From the NCBI GenBank assembly GCA_016935885.1, contig JAFGQA010000087.1:1-32003 (forward strand): 32,003 bases of DNA, read 5' to 3'. Source of the DNA: Phycisphaerae bacterium (lineage in GTDB: Bacteria > Planctomycetota > Phycisphaerae > UBA1845 > UTPLA1). Positions 25,601 to 32,003 of the stretch are shown here, piece by piece. Numbering within the stretch: the first letter of the stretch is position 1; every line of letters begins with the position of its first letter. Position numbers and translations under genes: made by a program. A model generated the notes under the pieces. That model made no database searches. It worked only from the letters and a program-made list of their open reading frames with translations, and had not been told where the DNA came from.

Positions 25601-28389
25601 ATGATGAGAGCGTGGCACATCTGCGCACCACTCTGGATGTCGTCCGGATGAATGCGGGAGTCGGGCTCGATCGGAGGCAGGACCTTCGAGCAGCTCTGAC
25701 TCGAGAGGAACAGCAATGGGGTGCCGACAGCCACAATCTCGCATCTCCGTTGACGACGCTGGCAGCCGCCGAGATGAATGCCGGCAATATCGAGGCCGCG
25801 AAGCCCCTTCTGATCCGCGCTCTCGACATCATGGAGAAGCATCAGGCCAAGATGGCGGGAGTGCATGTGAAACCGGGAGAGAAGACCGCTGGATTGGCTC
25901 ATCCCGACATCATTCCCGTCCTTCTCTCGCTTGGGGCGGTGTACGCCAAGGAGGAGAACTACGGCGAAGCCGAGACCATGATGCAGCGCGCTCTCGTCGC
26001 CGCACGACAAGCCTTCGGTTCGGAGCACAAGGATATCGCACGTGCTCTCGAGGGTCTGGGCAATGTCGCGTATCTCTCGGGCAAAGACCTTGGGGAGGTC
26101 GAATCGCTGTACTCGCAGGCCCTGGCGATGCGGGAGAAGGTGCTGGGCCGAGAACACCCTGGCGTCGGGACGATTCTGCGGCGCATCGCGGTGCTGAAAG
26201 CGAGGGACGGCCGGTATGACGAGGCCCTTGGTGTCTTTGAGCGCTCGATCGCCATCCAGGAGAAGACGCTGAGAGATGTGTTTTCCTTCTGCTCCGAGAA
26301 GGAGCGACTTGGTCTCGTGGACGATGTCACCGCGGCGCATTCTGCCTTCCTCACGATCTGTGTGGACAAGCTAGGAGCCCGGGGCGCTGGCTCTGCGCTG
26401 CAGTACCTGACTCGCTGGAAGGGCATCGTTCTGGACTCGATGATGGAGGATGCGGAGGCAGCGCGACTCTCCGGCGATCCTGCCCTGAGGGAGCAGAACG
26501 AACGACTGCGCGTGGCCAGGAGGCAACTGTCTGCGCTGGTTCTCGCCGGCCCCGGGAATATGGCCGCCGAGGAGTACCACGCGAGCGTGACGGATCTCGA
26601 GTCGAAGGTGGAGGAAATGGAGCGGAGCATGGCCCGGCAGAGCGCTCGATTCCGGGAAGGGAGAGCCAGCCGTGACATCGGGCTTGCCGAAGTTGCGGCG
26701 GCCTTGCCTGCCGGGTCTGCCCTGGTCGAGATGGCTGAGTACCCGCCATACGATTTCTCCGTCGCGCCTAACGAGGATCCCTTCACTGAATCACACTACG
26801 TGGCATTCGTCTTGCGCGCCGGCGAAACGAACCCCGTGCTGGTGGATTTAGGATCGGGTGTGCAGATCGGGGCCGCCGTGCTCGGGTACCGGGAGGGTGT
26901 GAAACCACGCCCTGCGCCGGACACAAACGACCTCGCATCGCTGCTGGTTGACATGTTCTCAGACGGCATGCTCAACCTGTGGATGACGAACCTGTACGGG
27001 CGGGTCTGGGCGCCCATTGAACCGAACGTGCGAGGGTCGAAGCATATCTTTGTCAGTCCTGACGGTGACCTGAACTTCGTCCCGTTGGGCGCCTTGAGAG
27101 ATTCGTCGGGGCGTTACGTCCTGGAGGACTACGACATCTCCTATGTGTCCAGCGGAAGGGATCTCGTACGTCGCAGCATGAGCAAGACCCTTGGCGAACG
27201 CGCGGTTGTTCTTTTCGGCGTTACCAACTTCAGCGAAGCCACCGTGCCCGAGCCGGCACTGGATACGGTGACGCGGGCGACGCGATTTCGCAGTGGCCTC
27301 TCGCAGGGTGGTCCTCTTGAGGGGCTGCTCTTCCCGCCACTGGCCAACGCGATCGCCGAGGTGGACCACATAGCGGCGCTGGCTGCGGGCATGGGCGTCG
27401 AGCCTCACAAGTATCGGCAGTCGGCAGCGACCGAGGGGCACGTCAAGGCCACGCTGCGGCCGGCCATCCTGCATTTCGCGACACACGGGTTCTTCCTGCC
27501 CGTGAGCAACCCGTGGGAACTTAAGAAACGGACGTCGTTTGACAACCCGATGCATCGGTCCGGGCTTGCGCTTGCCGGCGCGAATCTCACGCTTGCAGGG
27601 CGCGCCAAACGAGGCGAGGAGGATGGGATCCTGACCGCCGAGGAGGTCGCCGGGCTTGATCTTGAAGGCACGGAACTCGTTGTCCTTTCCGCCTGCGAAA
27701 CCGGTCTGGGCGAAGCCAGGGCCGGGGAAGGTGTGCTGGGGCTGCGGCGCGCCTTCATGCGCGCGGGAGCTGAGAATCTCGTGATGGCGCTGTGGCAGGT
27801 TCCTGATGTCGAGACGCGTCTGTTGATGGAGGCGTTCTACGCGAAGTACCTGGGAGGGCTGTCGGCGTCGCAGGCCCTGCTGAGCGCCCAGCGCGAAGCG
27901 CTGACCCGAGAGCGTGAGTCCGACCGCGGTTACAATCCTTACCGATGGGCCGCGTTCGTTGCGAGCGGGATCGGCCCCGGTATGTCAGGGTCGCCGCAGA
28001 AGCCGCCGGCAGAAGTGAACCGTACGCATGACGATTCAGTGGTTACGCATTGTGAGTTCGCACGCTTGCTCGTTGGCGATGGTGAAGGCACGCAGCCGTG
28101 CAGCGAGGTTTTCGAACTGCTGACGGACAACGGTATTTCCCCAAGTGGTGAATGGAAGGCAGACAGCCTGGTGACAAGACTGGATCTGGCCCACATTGTC
28201 ATCTGCCTTCTGGACAAGAAGAGCGAAGTCAAGGCGCCCGACGATCCCGCATCCTGGATCAATACCGTCAAGGAGTTGGGGATCACGATGGATTCCATCG
28301 GCGGCGCCCTGGAGGAGGTTGAGGACTACTTGGAATCACACCAGGCTGATGACGATGCGTCCAAGGCCGGAGAGGCAGAAACCAGATAG
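22642..28389 (+). CDS. TPR-CHAT caspase-like protease with signal-peptide-like N-terminus
   Basis: The product is 1915 residues. ATG 22642 has AGGA 8 bases upstream; ATG 22696 is an alternative that would begin right at a classical signal peptide (MKGRFVRLIAGALLPWALAI and an AAA site). Residues about 50-1210 are TPR-type helical repeats. The C-terminal CHAT domain (about 1370-1775) keeps the catalytic dyad: His1615 in HFATHG and Cys1685 in SACETGLGEA, followed by GLRRAFMRAGAENLVMALW. CHAT enzymes are caspase-fold peptidases (separase and Craspase relatives) activated through adjacent TPR or partner proteins. About 130 residues after CHAT resemble an SLH-like helical module (FARLLV, VTRLDLAHIV), followed by an acidic tail. 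An exported CHAT protease would be unusual. It is the likeliest effector of the run; its substrate is unknown. Confidence 0.85.
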   Translation: MKLCDTRLGIGPNSRRSSMKGRFVRLIAGALLPWALAIPHAAAGGRGGGSASATNLLRQAWQYYHAGQRERAVQTASEAVKAISQDAKADSGVKIYALESLGQMQHAVTNRAAAKELWEQALALAERDASTNTVLLGRILTNLTGVYAVLRDAERGEPAAQRAVDLARESRNPKRIAAALVNQAVLRVRQGHYVASKGPLRENFKLADVYRFSASTRSNLAFSIARQFCTETPSPRSTYRDGEDEYEYRLNVAMCAHREGRHEQAFESAEAALVCAQTAHGTNHHTVGYAQAVLSSIMDSLNRYEEAEACQLEALRIFKAEYGESDPGSIEAANQLAALYERKGDYAKAVPILTALLNRTLVQRGWATVTASELLDRAAVCCFKKGDQANAAFLARRLWAMGGATTNTDIERLAFGTEGRTSVTMLGPGSGPEVPSALRERVQQLRAMKMRLAGLELLGPGLRTAAQYEKESESLAREAEILERDLLLEWRPARETGDEPPLMRMGLRFSHEAGIDFERVFDLVAAVRAREAMEDVGDTAASSAETAAVLNNLAVFAAHYRDYATAEEDAGAAYVSVVHMADTNGVYLHGGEESRVAVILNNLAAIYSRTGKGDDARRCCRVATDICDKFPGVKPLDVAILRANQAALEAADKKFKDAKTLYMDALKIAESVDDCPPGLVANILLALGRVYESINCPKSARNAYIKALSVLDRDISASPLESLVVLMCLGDCLAGTDEAEAERMYHEALGIAYDVAPQSAVVFMPLGKLLDLTGKQERYAEAIAICKHMLAILPSSASNQGEISGALREELASLEKGQQTKQLYNPLDFSRNKAYQAMSRGFELSSRMWDAPEEVDDAELGEPDTAALWLLMTARTRVIEGKYDKAGLLLKRALDNQKELGTNSVRLAAMLREYGGILQDLGKIEDAEAAIRQAVSICERAEPSDREELAQSLGSLGVWLAGVARYAEAETNLLRAIDIASAAGGPDDESVAHLRTTLDVVRMNAGVGLDRRQDLRAALTREEQQWGADSHNLASPLTTLAAAEMNAGNIEAAKPLLIRALDIMEKHQAKMAGVHVKPGEKTAGLAHPDIIPVLLSLGAVYAKEENYGEAETMMQRALVAARQAFGSEHKDIARALEGLGNVAYLSGKDLGEVESLYSQALAMREKVLGREHPGVGTILRRIAVLKARDGRYDEALGVFERSIAIQEKTLRDVFSFCSEKERLGLVDDVTAAHSAFLTICVDKLGARGAGSALQYLTRWKGIVLDSMMEDAEAARLSGDPALREQNERLRVARRQLSALVLAGPGNMAAEEYHASVTDLESKVEEMERSMARQSARFREGRASRDIGLAEVAAALPAGSALVEMAEYPPYDFSVAPNEDPFTESHYVAFVLRAGETNPVLVDLGSGVQIGAAVLGYREGVKPRPAPDTNDLASLLVDMFSDGMLNLWMTNLYGRVWAPIEPNVRGSKHIFVSPDGDLNFVPLGALRDSSGRYVLEDYDISYVSSGRDLVRRSMSKTLGERAVVLFGVTNFSEATVPEPALDTVTRATRFRSGLSQGGPLEGLLFPPLANAIAEVDHIAALAAGMGVEPHKYRQSAATEGHVKATLRPAILHFATHGFFLPVSNPWELKKRTSFDNPMHRSGLALAGANLTLAGRAKRGEEDGILTAEEVAGLDLEGTELVVLSACETGLGEARAGEGVLGLRRAFMRAGAENLVMALWQVPDVETRLLMEAFYAKYLGGLSASQALLSAQREALTRERESDRGYNPYRWAAFVASGIGPGMSGSPQKPPAEVNRTHDDSVVTHCEFARLLVGDGEGTQPCSEVFELLTDNGISPSGEWKADSLVTRLDLAHIVICLLDKKSEVKAPDDPASWINTVKELGITMDSIGGALEEVEDYLESHQADDDASKAGEAETR

Positions 28390-28432
28390 TGCGGTGTGAG
28401 ATGTTGGGAAATCGTTGAACGGAGAGGGTCTC

Positions 28433-28783
28433 ATGACCGCAACTACTCGACTGGCGCGTCGCCTGATGGTTCTCAACCAGTTTGGGATTTACGCCCGTCC
28501 GTCTGTTTGGATCATCAAGGCCGCCATGAAGCACCGAAAGGACACGAAGGTTGTTCTCAAGTGCGGGGAATCAACGGCAGAGGGTCACAGCATGCTGGGG
28601 ATCCTCACGCTGGAGGCTATTCAGGGGCGGGAGTTGATCGTCGAAGCCGAAGGTCCGCACGCGCGCGAAGTCATCGAGGAGATCACGGCCTGTGTGAACG
28701 AAGGATTTCGCACGGGTGAGCCCTGCCTCGACGCTCCGTCCTGGCAAGGCGAATGGCTCGACCTGCCTGAGAAGGCCGACTGA
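28433..28783 (+). CDS. HPr-like protein lacking the active-site histidine
   Basis: The product is 116 residues from ATG 28433, with GGAG at proper distance and 43 bases after the CHAT gene stop. It has the HPr fold order: a first strand MVLNQFG, then IYARPSVWIIKAA, KVVLKCG, and HSMLGILTLEA around the regulatory serine. In true HPr the site is G-L/I-H-A-R-P; here tyrosine (TAC) replaces the histidine that carries phosphate from enzyme I. The regulatory serine in SMLGIL is kept, so an HPr-kinase-type input remains possible, as in Crh of Bacillus, which also lacks the histidine. A C-terminal extension of about 25 residues (CLDAPSWQGEWLDL) is unlike standard 85-90-residue HPr. It probably serves as a regulator or substrate for neighbouring proteins instead of sugar transport. 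Confidence 0.8.
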   Translation: MTATTRLARRLMVLNQFGIYARPSVWIIKAAMKHRKDTKVVLKCGESTAEGHSMLGILTLEAIQGRELIVEAEGPHAREVIEEITACVNEGFRTGEPCLDAPSWQGEWLDLPEKAD

Positions 28784-28893
28784 GCCTGCCATACAGCGTG
28801 TGTGACAAGTCGGTGCTTCTTTGGTGATCTAGAGCGACCTTCGGTATCAGTTTGACGTTTAGCGGTGCGAAGCATGAGCGCAACGCCGTGCCG

Positions 28894-29745
28894 CTATGGT
28901 CTTCCCACGTAGGTGATGCCGGCGACGGGCTGGGGCCAGAGGGGTGCGGGTATGGATACGCCGAACCCTCGATCGAGGATGGCCAGGTGGACGGCCCGCG
29001 CAGAGGATGCATCTGTCGCTCCGGAACACCAGCCCGGGTTGAGCTCAATGAGCTGTGTGCCGCCAGGCGTGGAGGCGAAATCCGCGGTGAACCACCGACA
29101 GTCAAGGAACGAGGCCAGCGATTCCGCCCAGCGAACGACATCCGCCGAGACGGCTGCTGCCCACTCACACCCCTCAGCACGCTCCTCGACCGATGGATGT
29201 TGCGCCGCCCAGGCCGGGAACAGAAACTCAACACATGCCGCACGCCGGCAGACGACATGAACGCGAAGTTCCTTCGTGACGGATGAACGCAAGCCACACC
29301 GCTCGATGGCCACAAACGGACGAACGACGACGTCGACACCGGTGCAAAGCGAGAGCAACTCCTCGCGGGACCTGACGATGCCGCGGGTGAACGAACCGGT
29401 GCGCCCGCGGATGTAGACGGGGAACTCGGTGGGGACTGTTCCGGCAGGAAGAACGGGGATTGCCGGAATGCCGGACTGCTCGACGGCAGGCCAGTACGAG
29501 CATATGTCGCTGGAGAGCGAATGCTCGGCCGCCGTGGGGAACGTGCGGGGGCCCAGGATCGCCTCACGCGTGGCGAATGCCTCTACAATGTCCGGCGAAT
29601 CCCCGTCGAGTTCGCTGATGGGCCGGATGTCGAGATCTGCGTCCGGAAGCATGCGGGCGAGGTCCAGCCAGTCGCGCAGTTTGATCGCCATGCTGATGCC
29701 GACGGGCGACTCGGGAAGCGGTTCGTCCTCAAATGCCACGATCAT
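28894..29745 (-). CDS. ATP-grasp family protein (R2K-like)
   Basis: The product is 283 residues. ATG 29745 (minus strand) is chosen because GGAGAAGAAAC precedes it and ATP-grasp similarity starts there; the frame is open upstream without protein-like sequence. The core contains FPVYIRGRTGSFTRGIV (lysine/arginine nucleotide-binding strand), VVVRPFVAIE, ELRVHVV, WFTADFA and LIELNPGWCSGA with the Glu-x-Asn metal pair. This pattern fits ATP-grasp ligases of the R2K/DUF4343 type, which join carboxyl groups to amines or peptides using ATP. Such ligases occur in phage and conflict gene clusters. It converges on the HPr-like gene with about 110 bases between them and no clear terminator. Confidence 0.75.
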   Translation of the reverse strand: MIVAFEDEPLPESPVGISMAIKLRDWLDLARMLPDADLDIRPISELDGDSPDIVEAFATREAILGPRTFPTAAEHSLSSDICSYWPAVEQSGIPAIPVLPAGTVPTEFPVYIRGRTGSFTRGIVRSREELLSLCTGVDVVVRPFVAIERCGLRSSVTKELRVHVVCRRAACVEFLFPAWAAQHPSVEERAEGCEWAAAVSADVVRWAESLASFLDCRWFTADFASTPGGTQLIELNPGWCSGATDASSARAVHLAILDRGFGVSIPAPLWPQPVAGITYVGRP

Positions 29746-29847
29746 GTTTCTTCTCCGGACCAGTACGGTGAGCCGTCCGGATACAGGTTGACACTTTTCG
29801 CACGCGCGCTGCAGGGAAGCACCGCTCATCTCCGGTGCAGGTTCGTT

Positions 29848-29856
29848 ATGATAGCA
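29848..29856 (-). promoter_or_regulatory. Candidate extended -10 promoter for the ATP-grasp gene
   Basis: On the minus strand this reads TGCTATCAT, an extended -10 form, about 100 bases before the ATP-grasp start codon. No good -35 box is seen, as is allowed for extended -10 promoters. This is a weak call made from motif likeness only. Confidence 0.25.
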
Positions 29857-29945
29857 CAAACAGCGGTCTTCTCTGACGTGGTAGCGAGAATCAGCCACTA
29901 CTCAATGGCTGGAGCAATGGTGATCGAATGCACCGCAACCCCCGC

Positions 29946-31436
29946 CTACGTCCGGTAATTCGGGGCTTCCTTGGTGATCTTGACGTCGTGGGCGTGGCCT
30001 TCGGCGACGCCGGCGCCGGTGATGCGGACGAAGCGGCCGGTCTGGCGGAGATCGTCGAGTTTGCGACAGCCGCAGTAGCCCATCGCGGCTTTCAGCCCGC
30101 CGCAATACTGCTTCATCACCTTCTCAACACTGCCGGAGTAGGGGACCATACCCTCGATGCCTTGCGGGACCAGGTCTTCCTCGGGCACGTTGTCGAGACC
30201 GTACCGCTCGCGGCTTCCGGCGCGGGTCTTGATCGCGGCGAGACTGCCCATCCCGCGGTACAGCACGTACTGGCGGCCCTGGTAAATGATCTTCTCGCCC
30301 GGGCTCTCCTCTGTGCCGGCCAGGATGGACCCCATCATCACCGTCTGCGCGCCGGCGACCAGCGCCTTGGTGACGTCGCCCGAGTTCCGGATGCCGCCGT
30401 CGGCGATCACCGGGATGCTGTCGTCCAGCACCTTGGCGCATTCGTGAATAGCCGTGATCTGCGGCACGCCGACGCCGGTCACCACGCGGGTGGTGCAGAT
30501 GGAGCCGGGGCCGATGCCGACTTTGACGGCATCGGCGCCGGCGTCGCGCAGGGCGAGCGCCGCCTCGCTGGTGGCGATGTTGCCGGCGACGACATCAAGG
30601 TCGGGATAGTGCTGTTTCACCCAGCGGGTCATCTCGATCACACCCGTCGTGTGGCCGTGGGCGGTGTCCACGACGATCACGTCGACTTCCTGGTGGGCGA
30701 GCTGTTCGACCCGCTCCTGGTCGTTGGGTCCCACCGCGGCTGCGACGCGCAGGCGATGCTTGGCGTCGCGGTTGTACACCGGGTGGAGGTTGGTCACCAG
30801 CGTGCTCACGTCGGCGAAGCTGTAGAGTCCGACCAGCTTGCCGTCCTCGACCAGCGGCAGTTTGCCGATCTTGTTCTTCTGCATGATGCCGTAGGCCTGT
30901 TCGAGGGTCGTACCACTGGGTGCGGTGATGACGTCCCGGGCCATGACCTCGGAGACCGGGGCGTCGGGGTTGCGCGAGAACTTGATGTCGGTGGCCGTGA
31001 GCATGCCGACGATCCGGCCCTGGTCGTCGAGGATGGGGAAGCCGCTGAACGCGTAGCCCTTGGCCGCGCGCGTTTCGCGGACGTTCTTGAGGGTGTCGGT
31101 CACCTTGAACGTTACCGGGCTGTCGATCAGGCCATTGAGGTAGTGCTTGACCGCCTTGACGATGGCGGCCTGCTGGCGGGCGCTGAGGTTCTTATGGATG
31201 ACACCGATGCCGCCAAGCATGGCCATGGCGATCGCCATGCGCTCCTCGGTGACGGTGTCCATCGCGGCGCTGACGAAGGGGATGTTGACGTTGATCCGCC
31301 GGGTGAACCGGCTGGAAATGTCCGCGTCGCCCGGCAGGAAATCGGCGTACTGGGTGATCAGCGAGACGTCGTCGAACGTCAGCGCCGTGTGGCGAAACGT
31401 GTTCATGAAGTCGTGCAAGTGTGCGTTCTGGGCCAT
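29946..31436 (-). CDS. guaB: IMP dehydrogenase
   Basis: The product is 496 residues. ATG 31436 (minus strand) follows AAGGGGG; the in-frame upstream ATG at 31496 would add 20 residues without homology. It catalyses NAD-dependent oxidation of IMP to XMP, the first committed step to GMP, in the cytoplasm. Visible family marks are TFDDVSLI at the start, SAAMDTVTE, two CBS domains (about 100-220), the catalytic loop GPGSICTTR with Cys at about residue 314, [22 protein letters not shown], and the flap region [10 protein letters not shown]. Length and motifs are complete, so it is a normal housekeeping gene. It marks the right-hand boundary of the accessory region; any link between the GTP pool it controls and the neighbouring alarmone-type gene is speculative. 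Confidence 0.97.
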   Translation of the reverse strand: MAQNAHLHDFMNTFRHTALTFDDVSLITQYADFLPGDADISSRFTRRINVNIPFVSAAMDTVTEERMAIAMAMLGGIGVIHKNLSARQQAAIVKAVKHYLNGLIDSPVTFKVTDTLKNVRETRAAKGYAFSGFPILDDQGRIVGMLTATDIKFSRNPDAPVSEVMARDVITAPSGTTLEQAYGIMQKNKIGKLPLVEDGKLVGLYSFADVSTLVTNLHPVYNRDAKHRLRVAAAVGPNDQERVEQLAHQEVDVIVVDTAHGHTTGVIEMTRWVKQHYPDLDVVAGNIATSEAALALRDAGADAVKVGIGPGSICTTRVVTGVGVPQITAIHECAKVLDDSIPVIADGGIRNSGDVTKALVAGAQTVMMGSILAGTEESPGEKIIYQGRQYVLYRGMGSLAAIKTRAGSRERYGLDNVPEEDLVPQGIEGMVPYSGSVEKVMKQYCGGLKAAMGYCGCRKLDDLRQTGRFVRITGAGVAEGHAHDVKITKEAPNYRT

Positions 31437-31548
31437 CTGGGCATCCCCCTTGGTGTTTGCCCATGGTACCTTGGAGAGAAGGTGCCGGAGAGTCAAGAGA
31501 TTTGGAACAAAGGAAGCGAAAGGGGTCGGCCTTCAGAGAAGAAGGTGT

Positions 31549-31646
31549 CTCGCGCAGAGGCGCAGGGCCGCAGAGGTGAACACGATCGAGGGCAGGCACG
31601 ATCTGCCGACGACCTGCCCCTCCGCGCCTCAGCGTCTCTGCGCGAG
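31549..31646. repeat. Inverted repeat in the spacer upstream of guaB
   Basis: The arms 31549-31576 (CTCGCGCAGAGGCGC start) and 31619-31646 (GTCTCTGCGCGAG end) are complementary at 23 of 28 positions, with an inner GGCAGG/CCTGCC pairing. The CGCAGAGGCGCAG-style unit is of a kind widely seen as dispersed extragenic repeats. It lies between the outer-membrane-type gene and guaB, both on the minus strand, and could act as a processing or termination hairpin. Confidence 0.5.
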
Positions 31647-31664
31647 GAATCGCATCCGCGCGGG

Positions 31665-32003
31665 TCAGAAGGTCACGCCGCCCCGGATGCCGTAAATGAC
31701 CGCCTCGGATTCGGGCTGCATGAGGCCGTTATCCACGTCGGACTCCGAGAAGTCCATGGTCTCGTAGAAGAGGGCGCCCATGAACTGCTGGATATGGGCT
31801 CCGATCTCCGCGTAGAACGAGGCTTCCTCGCCCGGCTCCACTTCGGCGCTGTGCCTGCCCTCGAGCGGAACGTTGCTGTACTCCGCCTTGTTGGCCAGGG
31901 CGTAGCGCATGGCCAGCGAGCCGAACAGCGTGACGGTCGCGTTGAGCGCCTTGGTCCCGCCGATGCCGAGGATCCCGTACAGGGTGGACCAGTCTTCGTC
32001 ATA
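31665..32003 (-). CDS. Outer-membrane beta-barrel-type protein, C-terminal end (partial)
   Basis: This 112-codon end of a gene enters from the right edge and stops at 31665 (TGA, minus strand). It shows alternating hydrophobic strands (TVTLFGSLAMRYAL, SFYAEIGAHIQQFMGALFYETM, EAVIYGIRGGVTF) and ends in phenylalanine, the usual signal for outer-membrane barrel assembly. Family and function cannot be named because the main body lies outside the window. Confidence 0.6.
   Translation of the reverse strand, partial: YDEDWSTLYGILGIGGTKALNATVTLFGSLAMRYALANKAEYSNVPLEGRHSAEVEPGEEASFYAEIGAHIQQFMGALFYETMDFSESDVDNGLMQPESEAVIYGIRGGVTF

Noticed and set aside
28683..29567. Minus-strand open frame overlapping the ATP-grasp gene in another frame
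   Set aside because: Its serine/arginine/proline-rich sequence is typical of a shadow frame; the other frame has clear ATP-grasp motifs and a ribosome site.

Overview
The window is GC-rich DNA from a diderm (Gram-negative) bacterium. The evidence for this is the tail of an MCE/MlaD-type lipid-transport protein at the left edge, a protein ending in a beta-barrel-like C-terminal phenylalanine at the right edge, several signal-peptide or membrane proteins, and strong Shine-Dalgarno sites. The giant TPR, WD40 and CHAT proteins and the style of the palindromic spacer repeats remind me of the PVC group (Verrucomicrobiota/Kiritimatiellota). That placement is an impression and was not tested.

Layout. 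Housekeeping-type genes flank the window: an MCE-family gene end plus a small exported/membrane protein on the left (2-608), and guaB plus the end of an outer-membrane-type gene on the right (29946-32003, minus strand). Between them lies about 28 kb of accessory DNA. From the left it holds: a repeat-rich spacer (609-999); a broken DUF4062 N-terminus (1000-1182) stuck to a complete DUF4062-NACHT-WD40 giant protein (1179-6542); an AbiE-type toxin-antitoxin pair behind a perfect palindromic operator (6638-8188); a second repeat-rich spacer (8189-8652) with a short ORF after it; and a long co-directional run from 8795 to 28783. That run encodes a RelA/SpoT-like-TPR-SLOG-RyR protein, a PfkB-like-AAA-RyR protein, a Nudix hydrolase, a DUF4062-STAND-TPR protein with C-terminal membrane helices, a relic of a paralogous TPR C-terminus, a membrane-anchored CYTH-like protein, a DUF4062-TM-TPR protein, a TPR-CHAT protease with a signal-peptide-like N-terminus, and an HPr-like protein that lacks the phosphorylatable histidine. 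An ATP-grasp protein (minus strand) converges on the HPr-like gene.

How the genes may work together (inference). The 8795-28783 run looks like a nucleotide-centred conflict or stress system. It pairs a possible alarmone synthetase with an SLOG ligand-binding domain on the same chain. It has two RyR-domain proteins, two phosphohydrolase-type domains (Nudix, CYTH) that could limit a nucleotide signal, DUF4062/STAND switch proteins with variable TPR or WD40 sensor parts, and a caspase-like CHAT protease as candidate effector. Membrane segments and a putative signal peptide suggest that part of it works at or across the inner membrane. Signs of rapid evolution are a G10 tract inside a STAND-TPR gene, 144-nt tandem repeats, and two gene relics that are fragments of the same families.

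No tRNA, rRNA, CRISPR array, transposase or integrase was seen.
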